Assembly (NCBI GenBank): GCA_013180625.2
Contig: SNVD02004417.1
Span: 62,001-126,000 of the forward strand
Length of the DNA stretch: 64,000 nucleotides
From: Boswellia sacra
Lineage: Eukaryota; Streptophyta; Magnoliopsida; Sapindales; Burseraceae
Direction: 5' to 3'
Shown: piece after piece, positions 1-11,690 of the stretch
Layout of the letters: each line of letters starts with the position of its first letter
How positions within the stretch are numbered: position 1 is the stretch's first letter
Program-made: the position numbers and the translations under genes
The notes under the pieces: model-generated
Database searches by the model: none
What the model saw: the letters and a program-made list of their open reading frames with translations, nothing else
What the model was told of the DNA's origin: nothing

Positions 1-2650
1 CATATACTGGTTTCTCAAATGTTAATGTTTGACACTATTTTAATGAAATTTGCATGGTTTTGTCTCCTTTTATCTAATCTCCTTTAGCTTAAGTTATACA
101 TGTTGCATTATCTTCATATATGGTTTTTGAAGGATCTATAATAGGAGATGACTTGCACGAATTATGTTGAATAAAAAATTACAACCATACACATTCTCAG
201 TTGGCCTCATGTACTGCAAAAATTCAAACTGATTAGTAGCAACCAAAGTCTGTTTACTGAATTGCCATGAAGTTGTGGTCCGATAAGTATAAATATATCT
301 AGTTTGTGATCAAGCTTTATAGGGATCAAATAAATAAACGACATCTACATAACCAATTAAACTAAGATTTTTAGAAGGCTCATGTGAAAGAATAAACTCA
401 AATCAATTGTTCCCCAAAGATAATGAAAAATGTATTTGATCCCGATGTCGTCTAATAGGTGCAAAACTAAAGTTTGTTAACAAATTGCTATAAATGCAAT
501 ACTTGGTTAGATACAATAATGCACTATAGCATTTAGATATTGTACTTTAGGACCAAATATCTGTTCATCATCCCTTTTAGGATGGAATGGTTTCTTTTTT
601 AGGATCAATGTATCTAACAACCATTATGGTATTAAATGGATGAGTCTTATCCATATTAAACTGTTTTAATATCTTTTCAATGTATGCCGATCAACAAATA
701 TGTTGTCAAAATTGTGTTTAATCTGCAAGTAGAGACATTATTTTGTTCTCCCTAAATCTTTCATTTCAAATTCCTTTTCCAAATATTTATTAGCATTTAG
801 GATCTTTTTAAGAGTTGTAATTAAATTCATGTGATCAACACATATTGCTATACTAGCAAAACTAGATTTTGATTTCATAAAATGGCATACGAGATATCCC
901 TCTTTCATCAACTATTAACTTTTACATTTATACCATGATCTTCTATAAATTTTCAATCCATACAGAGCTCTTTAACCTTAAATACATGCCTTTTAGCTTT
1001 GTTTCAATTGCTTCAGGCATTTTAAATCATTGGGCATTTTAATATATATGTCAAAATCTATTTTATTGTTTCAATAAGCAATAACCATATCGATAAGGCA
1101 CATGTGAACTTTCTTTAAAATTGCCAAATTAATCAAATATCTTAAAATGATCACATCTCTTGCTAAGCCCTAGGTTTGACAGAAATCCTGAGCTTTAAGT
1201 TAGGTTTTATATTTGGCAATCTTATTATTTTGGACGTCTTTAGATGTTCAGATTAGAAGTCCAAAACTTCACATTTGGCCAAGACAACTAATCGGCATAA
1301 ATTGTGCGCTTATTTCCATTTAGGCCAATAATGCACATTCATACACTATACATGACTCAAAATCATCATTTAAAGCCTTAGAGAATGTGGGCTCTTTAGC
1401 TTGATAATTATTTCCACCAGGACCGTTATTAATCATTCTTTTTCCATGAACAATATCTTTTTATCTAAAGAGTTTGCCATACTTCTAACGTGCAAAATAT
1501 TGATTAGACACGGTTCTATAAGGAGCTTGTTCTACATGAATATTAATTCTTACTAGTGTATTAGCAATATGTAAAATAGCATATTCCTAACCAGAAGTTG
1601 GTAGCTATATTCTTAATAACATATTATGTGTAATTATTTACAGTTGCTTTATGAGTAATTTTGCCAAACCATTTTGGGTATGGACATGTGGGATATGATG
1701 TACAATATCAATTTTAATGGACATACAATAATGATAAAAAGTTTTTGTTATGAAAATTTATCAGCATTATCCGGACATATTGACTTATAAGATTGTCTGG
1801 AAAAGGTGTTCGTAATTTAATAGTTTGAGCCAGTAGTCTAGCAAATTCAACATTTCTAGTCGATAACAATTACGTGAGACCGCAGAGCATAAGTATCAAT
1901 TAGGATCATAAAGTAATAAGATGGTCCACTTGATGGATGAATGGGTCCACATATATCTGTTTAAATTCTCTATAAAGATCATGGGGATTCAAGACTAATT
2001 TTGGAAGGATATGGTCTAACAATCAATTTCCTTTAAGAACAAGTTATCTAACCGAATATTGCTCACTCACATGATAGTGGCTCTTCTGGAGCCCTTAATC
2101 AAATTTGCGAACCCCAATAAAATGTTGGCTTTAACTTCCAGTAAAGTTAGCTTCAAGAAACATTTCTTCTATTTTCAAGATTGTGTCTTTTGTTACATTG
2201 CCAACTAGACACAATTTTTTGTCTCTTCTGGAGACGGGTATCATACTATCCATGTCCATACCTTGACCATTTTTATCAGCAATTAAATGTTAAACATTTT
2301 CATTAATAAAAGAATTTGAGAGATATCAAGATTCATAGGATCCATTGAATTATTAATAAAATATTCTCACAATCCACTGGGATTGATTGAAAGTTCTTTG
2401 AATAACCACTTCGATGTTAATAAGACATAGTCATATTTATTTTTATTATCGCTACAGCTTTTAGCAGCATTTGTTTTTGGGAATGCTATAATTATATCTT
2501 TTTCAAGGAAGATAAACTATCATTCACTTTAGGAAGTGATGCCATTCACTTCTGGGAATGGTTCAGTAACATTCATTTTAGGAATGTGTGAAGCCAGTAG
2601 GAAAATCTTTAGTTGATCAATTACTCATATTCCAATAGTGATAATGTAAT
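1..2650 (-). pseudogene. Decayed Ty1/copia pol polyprotein
   Basis: The minus strand reads, with many stops and frameshifts, as a copia pol in the order integrase, reverse transcriptase, RNase H. The integrase core is seen near 1920-1962 as DICGPIHPSSGP. The end of the reverse transcriptase is near 590-670 (NMDKTHPFNTIMVVR) and an RNase H stretch lies near 322-358 (LIGYVDVVYLFDPYKA). No frame stays open for long, so no protein is expected. Long terminal repeats were not recognised; the element may run off the left edge. The family call rests on the order of the three motifs, which matches known copia elements. The right border is approximate because the MULE target duplication begins at 2724. 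Confidence 0.8.
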
Positions 2651-2733
2651 GGCCTTTGGCTTATCCTTTGGGGATAAACGTTAATTGCATCTTCTAGATA
2701 CATATTCAAGAATATAATAACATTAAAATATAG

Positions 2734-2800
2734 CCCGATTTTCATCAAATGAGCCCCTCTCCCACTCATTTTTTATAACTGACCCCTTTTTGTATTTTAA
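2734..2800 (+). repeat. MULE left terminal inverted repeat
   Basis: This end aligns with the reverse complement of 7336-7402 over about 65 bp with scattered mismatches and small gaps. The outermost bases are CCC here and GGG in the reverse-complemented right end. Confidence 0.85.
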
Positions 2801-3079
2801 TTATTATTAACCTGTTTTAGTATAGGAAAATACAAAAATATCCTTGACAATCCAGAAAAAGACAACAAGAACAGAAACACATACACCTATTCATGCAAAC
2901 AGCACGACACACAGACTCACCTCTCGCAGGCTCCGCCGCTACTCGAAGGCTCCACCGTTGCTCTCACCAAACTCCATCGTGTTGCTATCGTTGCTCTACT
3001 GCTATATTCGTGTTGCTCCCACTGTGATCTCGTCGTCCTCGCCTCGCTCTGCTATCGTTCTCGAATCGTCTCGTTGCTG

Positions 3080-3320
3080 TAGTTGCTTGCTGGTCGTGCC
3101 CGTGGTCTCGCTCCACTGCCATTCTCGCATTTCCTACCGTTGTAGTCGCTTGCTTGTTATGCCCGTGGCCTCAATCCGTTACTGTTCATCCCTCGTGCCA
3201 TCGGTTTTGTAGCTTGCTGGTCGCGACCGTGGCCTTGCTCCGCTCCAGTTCTCCCGTCGTGCCGCCACTTTGGTCACGCCCGTGGCCTCGCTCCGCCGCT
3301 CTGGTCGCAGACTGGGACTG
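3080..3320 (+). repeat. GC-rich imperfect repeat inside the MULE
   Basis: About four imperfect copies of a unit like CGTGCCCGTGGCCTCGCTCCG lie in an otherwise AT-rich region. The open frames across it are rich in Ser, Cys, Arg and Pro and match no family I know, so I treat them as by-products of the repeat. The stretch ends near a plausible splice donor (GCCTG|GTGAGC), so it may be a first exon or leader of the element's plus-strand gene. Confidence 0.5.
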
Positions 3321-4926
3321 GTGTTGCTGGGTTTGGACGCCTGGTGAGCAATTTTATTAACACTTTAATGCAGTTATGGTCTTTGTGAATCTAGATTCAA
3401 TTAATTATTGGTGCTTTAGTGATGTAGCTCTTAAATTTATTCTTCTTGTTGCTAATGAATGCACATGCATTTTCAATTGTTTTTCTAGCAGAAGTTTCAT
3501 CAAAGAAGAAAGAGAAGAAAAATAAAAGCAAGTGAGGGCCTATTTCTAGCTTTATTGTCATTTTCTAGTTGAAAATTATGACTTGAAAGTTAGATATTTT
3601 CTTCTGTTTATTTCCAAGAAAAAGGAGGAGCCACGCATGCAGACTGATCCACCCACTATTCTTGTAATTGAGCTTTTTCCATCCTGGGGACTATCCCTGA
3701 GGGTGAAATTCAACAGTACAAAGACGAGTGAGCATATGTTGTTTCCTTTTAATTAAGAGTTTTGCGTTGAACCATAATTATAGCATTTCTTGCTGAACTC
3801 AAGTGGAATAGTTCTCTGCATTTTTCTGAGTATCAATAATAGAAAACATCTTCTGCAACTTCTTCTTGTTTGGGCTTATTGATGTGCAATTGAGAGTCCC
3901 TAGGCATTTGTCAAAGGATAAAAAGAAGCGTACTCGTGATGCCTTAATGGAGCTGATCTAATATAGCTGATTCAAAATGTGGGTTGAGATTTCAAATAGT
4001 ATTACTGTTTATTTGTCCCCTTTTTTGGGTTGCTTTTGTTGTACATTTCCTATGGAATGCAGATTTTGCTTACCTCTGCACTTGCCATGTTAGTGTTTAC
4101 TAATAAAAGGGGGAGTCGGTGTAGATTCACTGTAAGAGGAGATTTTTCTATTATATTTTTTCTTGTAGGTTTTACTTTAAACATATTATAGAAGGTGGTC
4201 ATGAATGCTTATTTTCTCTGCATAACCCAACAAACATTGATTAGTGTTAACAAAATTTCATCGACTAAATTTTGAGCTATTGTTTCAGAACCAAAATGCT
4301 ATCATTCAATTCTATAACAGTTTAATTTGGTGGTTAGGATTTGAACCTTGTCTATGTACAAGATTTATATTTTTTAGATCAGAATCCATATACCTCAGAA
4401 ATTTAGGGAGACTGAAATGAATCGAAGGGAAGTTTTGTATTTGATACAGTCTATCTAGTATCTACTTGGATATCTTTTAGGGTGCATTGTAATTACTGAA
4501 GGTGCTTTGATTGCTTTGAATTGAACTTAATTAACCCTATAAAAGAGTAAGAGGAATTGGTATTTTTACAAATCAAGATAATGTAGGCAGCATATTTATT
4601 TGTAAACTAACAGATTATAAGCTTCTGTTTTAGCATAGCTACTGCTCTAGAATTACAAACTTGGACAAAGAGAGCTGAGACTTTTGATAATCTTACCAAT
4701 TCTGTTAGTAACCCTTTTTATATTACATCATTATTTTTTTGAATATGGAGTCAGAAGATGGAATATAATGTATGTTGCCTCTAGTATTGCCAACAAACTG
4801 TGGGTAGTGATCTCATATTACTAATCAAAACGGCTTCTGAAATGATTACTGAGAGACTCGAGAGGCTGATGTGTTGTATATCCTTTTTCGAAGTTGCAAC
4901 TAACCATTATGTTCTTTTCTTGTGCA

Positions 4927-5072
4927 GTGGAGATTGTGGAGTTTTTGTTATAATGTATCTTCGTTGCCTGATTACTGGTGAGTCTATAGAAGTTATATGT
5001 CATCCAGACCATGCTCGAAACTATAGGGAGGAGTTGGCGGCAGATATGTTTGATATAAGATCATGGAAATGA
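4927..5072 (+). pseudogene. Last exon of a Ulp1-type cysteine protease
   Basis: After a good acceptor (CTTGTGCAG at 4918-4926) the frame reads GDCGVFVIMYLRCLITG, then a short stretch to a stop at 5070-5072. DCGVF with a following hydrophobic helix is the catalytic-cysteine region of Ulp1/SENP SUMO proteases (peptidase C48), and the rest fits the C-terminal helix of that domain. The upstream His and Asp of the triad were not found in open frame, although exon-like basic stretches occur around 3480-3960. It sits inside the MULE, on the opposite strand to the transposase, as in Kaonashi-type MULEs. It is probably a remnant; expression is unknown. Confidence 0.65.
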
Positions 5073-5399
5073 GTTGCAAAACCATGTTGAAATTTCGCAT
5101 TTTAGAAACCATGACATTCTTCTCAAACTTTGTAAAACTCTTTCAGATATATGTATTTGATTCAAGGGAATGAGTAATTGCAGAATCATACATTTGTTGT
5201 TATTATTGTCGTTGTATCCATGTATCACTTTTTGAATAGTTAAAGCACTTTGGTAATTATATGCCAATTTCATACATGGTTTAAAGGTGTATATGTAACA
5301 ATTGTAAACACATCGTCCTTTACCTTCTTATAATATTTTAGGCCGTTATACTCCTATTTGCATGACTATTTTTAAATATGCTACTTTGCTCGTGGTGGT

Positions 5400-5815
5400 A
5401 CAAAAATGCCACTTTCACATTGTGCACGACCTAGTCGTGCCAAGTTTTTTTATGTAATCGGGTCGTGCAATAAACCGGAATTCACTCTATTGCAATCAGC
5501 ACGACGGGGTCGTGCAACAAACCCATTAGACTCTATTGCACGACTAGTAGCAGTGCAACTAAACAGAATCTATTTTGTTGCACGATCGAGTCGTGCAATC
5601 AGCACGACCAGGTCATGCAATAAAAGAGATTCTGCTTTGTTGCACGACCCCATCATCTACAAAGCAGAATTCAAAACAGAATCTGTTTTGTTGCACGACT
5701 GGGTCATGTAATAAAACAGATTTCACTCTATTGCACGACCCAGTCGTGCTGATAGCATGACCCGGTCATGCAACAAAGCAAATTTCAAAACAGAATCTGC
5801 ATTCTAGGCACGATG
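5400..5815. repeat. Array of GTCGTGC / GCACGAC motifs
   Basis: More than a dozen copies or near copies of GTCGTGC and its reverse complement GCACGAC alternate here, often paired as GCACGACC-GTCGTGC so that they could form short hairpins. The spacers are of the type CAATAAAACAGAATTC. The same motif recurs once or twice at 6920-6965 in the MULE. It could bind transposase or be a decayed tandem repeat. Confidence 0.7.
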
Positions 5816-6167
5816 CTTTGAGTTGTCCTGTTTTAGATGTTACTCTTGTCCATTTCTATTGATATTATATATAATTACAATGTAAGAGAAATATAATTGC
5901 ATTACAATGCCATGGCTAACCGGTATACAAGAACAACTTAATAATAATTTTGAGCATTGAAGTCATTAGGCAACAACATCAACCACTAACATGTCCAACA
6001 AAACGATTACAACACACACATCCATTGCTTCAAGTAAGGCTTTTAATAAGCAGTAGGTACATGTGGTTGTTATCATATTCATTATGTGGTTACTCCCCAT
6101 CGGTATCATTTGACGAAGCCTCCTGATTTCTTTGGGTTGACAGTGGATTCATCGAACGGCATGTCTT

Positions 6168-6905
6168 TCAATTATGACTCCTGCCACCACATCTCCCACA
6201 TTTACGTGATGTCCTTTTTTCACCCAACGACGGAATTCGATTCTTCTTTTGCTGACCCCGTCTGCGACATTTCACAGGGGGTAATATTATATATGCCTCA
6301 ACTTCATCTAAGATATCCCACTCCTCAGATGAACCAACAGGATAGATAGCCTCCGCATATGCAGTCAATAGGACTTCGGACTTATAAAAGAGATGACTAA
6401 AATTATAGACTGATAAGTTACGAACTCTACACACTGCAATAACTTGTTTGCATGGTAACTGTTCAACGTAGAATTCTCAGCAGCTACATGTTCTTGCATG
6501 CAAGTCTACATGACCATCTAAATATCCATCTTTAACAGTAAACTCTTGTAGGCTAATTGGAACAACTCTAGAAGAAAGGCCTTCCTCATGCCTATTCTTC
6601 AATTGTTTTTCAGCCCATGTTGTCAGTGGAGTTGTCATGTTAATTGCCTCCTCCCTACGTGTACAAAACCATTTTTGCAACACCTCTGATATAATATGAT
6701 CCACTAGCTTCATAATGGGAAACTCTCGTGCTTCCTTAAGAACACCATTCAGGCACTTTGCAATATTGGTTGTCAAAATACTATACCTTCTGCCATCAAA
6801 ATGCGAACGAGCCCACTTTGCATACCCAGCTTCGTGTAGATAGTGTGCAATACGGTGGTAGAAAGTGCGCAATACGACTATTTCGACAAAAGCATTATAT
6901 ACCAC
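6168..6905 (-). pseudogene. MuDR-type MULE transposase, C-terminal part, interrupted
   Basis: The transposase of Mutator elements cuts the terminal inverted repeats. From 6905 down the frame reads the family's C-terminal region: NIAKCLNGVLKEAREFPI, then a SWIM-type zinc-finger start (CSC). A TGA at 6477-6479 then stands where an Arg codon is expected. The same frame continues after the stop through the rest of the SWIM segment, then the block with YPVGSSEEWD, PPVKCRRRGQQKKNRIPS and a CCHC-like end (CGRCGGRSHN). The SWIM motif normally ends C-x-H; here the His position reads Gln. The N-terminal half with the first catalytic Asp residues is missing or unreadable between 6905 and about 7330. It is surely a broken copy. 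Confidence 0.88.
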
Positions 6906-7335
6906 AACTTATTAGAGAAAAGAGCCGTGCAGCACGTCCCCTTGGAGAAAAGGGTCGTGCAAAATCGTTTTTACACCAAAAAAACCACAGTTTCAAGCCT
7001 TAATTTCCTTCAACATGGTCCACTTTAATAGATGTCAAACATATACAATGGAAAAAACAAATCTAAAGACTAAATCTAAACCTAACTTCACATAATAATT
7101 GTCATCAACACTATGAATACCTTCACTTTTTCAATGTTGACTCAACAATCAACTTCTTGGATTTCAACCTTCACTTACTGGCTTGACATTCCTTTCATGA
7201 GAATTTTTCAGTTTGCCGCTTTGGGGTGTGAGTGTTGGAGAGTTGGGAGAGTGAGTGTATGTATTGCATTTCATCTTTTCATATTAACTAACAAGGGTAA
7301 ATTAGACTTTTCATGTCTACAAGGGGTTACATTTA

Positions 7336-7402
7336 GTCAAATACAAAAAGGGGGTCATGTTTGAAAAAAGGACCCCAAAAGGGGTTATTTAAAAAAAAAC
7401 CC
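7336..7402 (-). repeat. MULE right terminal inverted repeat
   Basis: This is the partner of the left repeat at 2734-2800. Directly outside it lies TAAAATATAG (7403-7412), the second copy of the target duplication. Confidence 0.85.
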
Positions 7403-7412
7403 TAAAATATAG

Positions 7413-8023
7413 AAAATTAAAAGATACGATAAATATAAATTGTAATGAATACGAAGTGTAATAAATAAATAAAATAATGAACTAAATAAAAGAGAAAATA
7501 AATGTATGGAACTTTATGTTCGTATCAGAAATTCAAATTTTGATTTAAAATTTTAAAATCTATAACTTTTGGTTATAGTTTCAAGATTCCAAGTGTCAGG
7601 TTATTTTTTATATTATATTTGCTAGTTTAAATTTGATCCCAAAAGGATATTTGATTATATTAGGCAATCAAGTGCAAGGTACAGTTGTGGCTTCATGTCG
7701 GGCGCTCGCTTTTGTTCACCTAGTTAACTGGGTTAGAATCACCTTGCTGCACTTCATTGAAAGAAACTTATATATTATATTTCGCAACTATTTACAGTTG
7801 TATAGGTGCACTTTGCATGGATGATTTTGAAAAGATTTGGAAGACTCGAATTAGGCCGATGTTTAGAGGGTCCATGAAAAATGCCCACAAACTAGTGGTG
7901 GGCTGGTTAAGGACTCTGAGTGGCCTTCAAGGATTGAAGGGGCTGATATGTGACACATAAGAATCTTATCTTGACAAAATTGTTACTCTGAGAGTTTAGG
8001 ATTTACCAACTTCTTGATGTTGT

Positions 8024-8088
<65 letters not shown>

Positions 8089-8961
8089 AAAAACGTTATC
8101 AAATTGGCATTGTACTTCTAAGTTCTTATCTCTTCATCTTCAAGTGAAAGAGAGGTCTCTTGTAATTACTGCATGTATGAGGCATATACTCGTTTCTATG
8201 TTAATAAATTTATAAATTTTGAGTACTGAACAAAATATATTTTTTTAATATTAAAAGGTCTTTTAATTTCATTGTGTTAATTTGCTTCCAATTAAAAAGA
8301 GCTTATGCATGATTAAATAAATTATTTTATATCCCCTTAGAGAAGCCTAAAATTGTGTCTTTCCAAAAAAGTTCTTTTGCATATTTTAAAGTTTTCAAAG
8401 GTCAAAGATACCTTTATTTAATTTTAAAAGCTGTATACTATTTTTTTCTTATAACAAAACTCACTTCTTTTGATAATTTAATTATAAGAAATACCCCTAT
8501 ATTATTCAATCAAACTACTAACCTTTTTTTTAAGTTTTATTTGTAGAAACTTAATAAGATTTATTCCGATAAGCTCTAATCTTTACTCAAAGAATTTGAA
8601 ACAAACTGATCCTTAATGTATTATCAGACTGCAAAGTTTTTGGTTTTTTTACCAATATAATGCTAAAATGTTTCTTTCATAACTTTGTCAACTAGTTATC
8701 AGATTTCTTAGTTACCAACTTATTCCCTAAATTTAAAAATTTGACATTTTCATAAGATAAATTTTGTTAAAATTATTAAAAAGAAGAATCAATTGTCAAA
8801 TTTTGGTAAAACTTTAAAAAATTTTATTACAAAAAATGGTTTTTTTAGGAACACAAACAAATTTAGTTGGAAATCAATTAAAACTTAAAATTTCAAAAGA
8901 ATAATTCTATCTTATATTCTCATATATCTCTTGGAAATGGTTAGAATGATGTCAATATATG
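7413..8961. other. AT-rich DNA without a recognised gene
   Basis: Short open frames occur here (for example 7633-7824 and 8355-8546 on the plus strand), but none resembles a known protein and all are of the size expected by chance in AT-rich DNA. An AT microsatellite lies at 8027-8084. Confidence 0.6.
8027..8084. repeat. (AT)n microsatellite
   Basis: This is a pure run of about 29 AT dinucleotides. It is likely to vary in length between individuals. Confidence 0.97.
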
Positions 8962-9826
8962 TGTTAGGATTGATAGTTGATGGATTATTATGCGAAATAT
9001 AACAAAAACAGTTAAATCAGATTGCACTACAATTTTATGTGGTTCGGTTATAAACAACCTACATCCACAAGAAGCAAGAGCTGCAATCCACTATGTTGAT
9101 TTGTTGGTTTGCAAGACTTAAGGACTAACTCTTTAGCAGACTTTCTCAACTCTTGAAGCTTGGTTTATGTAATGCTTGTTCTCTCATAAGAATACAACAC
9201 TAGTAATTCAACTCTCTCATAATTGCTACACTTCACAACACTACTTGTTGAATAACTCTCAACTATAATCTTAGAACAAATATTACAAATTGATGTGATC
9301 ACTCAATCAATTTAAAAACCACATGATCTAAAAAAATTCAAAAAGCTCGAAGCTAAAACAATATTGATGCACACTAAATCACATGTTAATTCTTAGCTCT
9401 CAATGCCTTCAATGCGTCACACATGTTATTCCCTTAAGTAGCAGATTTGACTTGTATAAATACCTTAACTTGTCACATTTTCTTTCCCTGCAAGAATAGA
9501 ATTTCTTTTTGAAATAACGTCAGTTAGGAGAGATAATAATAGGACAATTTATCAATTCTCCTAAACATAAAACACTAATTACTAGTTGTCCTAAAGTGAA
9601 TTAGGATAATGTCCTAAAGTAATTCCAAATAAACTAGGACAAAACAAAGATCTCCTAATTCAACCATAAATATCCTAACTAAAGTAGTTGAGTTTTAGGA
9701 AACTAAGTAAATAGGAAAACTAATAACATTAGGATTTTTTAGTTTAGGCAGTCAAATTAAACTTGGATTCTCATAAGATGCCAACAAAGATAGTCACGTG
9801 ATCTTCTTTCACATGTGGACCTAACA
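8962..9826. mobile_element. Solo LTR, 865 bp
   Basis: The stretch starts TGTTAGGATTG and ends GGACCTAACA, an inverted TGTTAGG/CCTAACA pair of the kind that ends plant LTRs. It is flanked by the 5-bp direct repeat ATATG (8957-8961 and 9827-9831). It contains no coding domain and no second LTR was found, so it is best read as a solo LTR left after recombination between the two LTRs of an element. Superfamily is not certain; the ends suit copia. It could instead be a very small non-autonomous element. Confidence 0.8.
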
Positions 9827-9831
9827 ATATG

Positions 9832-10208
9832 TACAAATGTTATAGATGTAGTAATGGTTGTGGAGTTTTTTACATTTTTTCTCATTCAAGAAAAAGTTTT
9901 CTTTGGATTTTTGGGATCAATAGATAGAAAATTATTTATATACACCATTTCAATGAAAAAATTTATCAAAAAAATGATTTACCGATTAATTGAGTATTTC
10001 TTCTTTTTAATATTGACTAAACCTATTTTTTTTTAATGATTCTAATATTTTAGCTATTTCATAAGCTACTTCAAATTCTAATTCTAAAATAGAGTTAACA
10101 ATATAATATTGCTTTGTACTCCATTTAATGGTCCACTACCTAAAGTAAACATCAAAACATAAGGTTCATTTTCTAGAGTCCAGATTTGATTGAAGGCTTG
10201 AATGTTAG
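9832..10208 (-). pseudogene. Copia RNase H C-terminal fragment, cut by the CACTA element
   Basis: Reading the minus strand leftward from 10208, the frame gives NIQAFNQIWTLENEPYV, FTLGSGPLN and, after a frame change, LELEFEVAYEIAK. These align by eye with the copia RNase H region (pattern SDSNFQ...KSTSGYVFTLGGG...EAEY.A..EA.KE). The N-terminal continuation lies at 26078 and above, on the other side of the CACTA element. The sequence is decayed. Confidence 0.7.
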
Positions 10209-10830
10209 CACTACAACAAAAAAGGTTTTTTGTGTCGGCCGAAAAATGACACATATCAAAATACTGTCGGTTTTTGCGCAACATAAATGGCCCTGACACG
10301 TATTCTATACATGTCACTTGGTCAAACCGACACAAACATGTGTCGTTCACAAACAGACATGTATTAACAAATATGTGTCACATAATAACGGATTTTATCA
10401 AATATGTGTCAGTGATTAAATGATACATATTTTGTGTCGGTCAAAAAATGACATACTAGTGTCATTCCGTGACCGACACATATTATGTGTCGGTCAAGGA
10501 ACGACATTTGCTTGTCAAGGTATGACCGACACAAATGGACTCCTGAAACATATGTGTCATTCTCTGACCGACACATAATTTTTCACTAAGTGACACATAT
10601 TCCATGTTTTCGTGTAACCTTTATGTGTCAGTTTTTGGCCAACACTTATATTTAAAAATATTTAATACGTGTCATTCTCTGGCCGACATATACTTCGTTT
10701 ACTAAGTGACACATATTCCATTTTTTCTTGAACCTTTATGTGTCTATTTTTGGCCGACACGTACATTTTAAAAATATATAACACGTGTCAGGATGGGCTC
10801 ATCCTGACACGTATTATATATTTTTTAATT
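10209..10830. repeat. CACTA left sub-terminal repeats
   Basis: Many copies of ATGTGTCGGTCA and its complement TGACCGACACA in both orientations follow the left terminus. In CACTA elements such sub-terminal repeats are where the DNA-binding transposition protein attaches. The motif is shared with the right end near 22100-22201 and 26010-26060. Confidence 0.85.
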
Positions 10831-11690
10831 TTAAAAAGTACATAAAACTCATGAATAAGCATACAAGAAACCAAATAAGCAATAATACATAAAACTCAAC
10901 AGAGCAATAATAGACAAAGGAATCAACTAGGATTTGTAGTCAAAGTATATAAAATGGCATATGTGGCAATGCATTTATCAGTGTTATATGGCTTTGGACA
11001 GTATAAGTGGCAACTCATTAACCAGAACAAAAAGAGAAAAATAGAAACACAGACATGAAAACCAAGTTAGATCTGGCACTGCATTAGAAAATATAACCCC
11101 AAAGCTTAAACTAAGTAGCCATGCCACTCAAACTCAATGGATATGCGGGATATCCAGATAAATATAAGCCTTTATTTAAGTGAAGTCTTTCTAAGTACAT
11201 AGAAACAAGAAAATGAATTACCTTGACTCAACCTCATTGCTTGTACTCACAGGAGTTGTACTCAGTGGAGTTCTTCCTCCCCTGCCAAAGGCAACCTTCA
11301 TCAGTTTTTGTTACAAATTTTTAAGATCTTAAAAGTATATGAATAAACAAGTTGGACAGATACCAGAACTAATTTTGGTTGAATAGTCTTTAGCAAAGGT
11401 TGAACTTTCTGTGGCCTACAAAAGAAATATTATAGTTAGTTTTTAAGTTGAACTAATTTTGCTGTATTATAGTTAACTAAAAAGCAAAGACTAAGGGTCA
11501 AAAACAGAGTAATAAATCCAATTCTTATAAGCTTACGAGTAACATCAGTGCACCACCACAAGTGAGAGGTTCCACCACAAAAACAACAACTACAAAACAC
11601 CCTAACTTGAGGATCTACCTCACACTCTATCAAACAGAACAGGTCCGTACTTAAGAATAAAAGACCAAGAACTAACCCATTGTCAACATA
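10831..11690 (-). other. CACTA interior with unidentified exon-like pieces
   Basis: Two short stretches on the minus strand have exon-like borders. One is near 11360-11415, after a TAG acceptor and before a GTATCT donor. The other is near 11225-11300, with KVAFGRGGRTPLSTTPVS before a GTAATT donor. They could be a fourth captured gene or downstream exons of one, but I do not recognise the protein. Confidence 0.35.

Larger units (their letters stand above)
2734..7402 (-). mobile_element. Mutator-like element (MULE) with TIRs and target duplication
   Basis: Both ends carry a matching inverted repeat of about 65 bp. The left end (2734-2800) aligns with the reverse complement of the right end (7336-7402) and shares the core TGACCCCTTTTTGTATTT. 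The element is bordered by the direct repeat TAAAATATAG at 2724-2733 and 7403-7412, close to the 9-bp duplication usual for Mutator elements. Inside are a broken MuDR-type transposase on the minus strand (6168-6905), a Ulp1-protease exon on the plus strand (4927-5072), a GC-rich repeat near the left end and an array of GTCGTGC motifs. MULEs carrying Ulp1-type proteases are known in plants (Kaonashi type), and this gene content fits them. The transposase lesions suggest it no longer moves by itself. Confidence 0.9.

Noticed and set aside
2844..3360. Ser/Cys/Arg-rich open frames on the plus strand
   Set aside because: They follow a GC-rich tandem repeat and match no family; likely by-products of the repeat.
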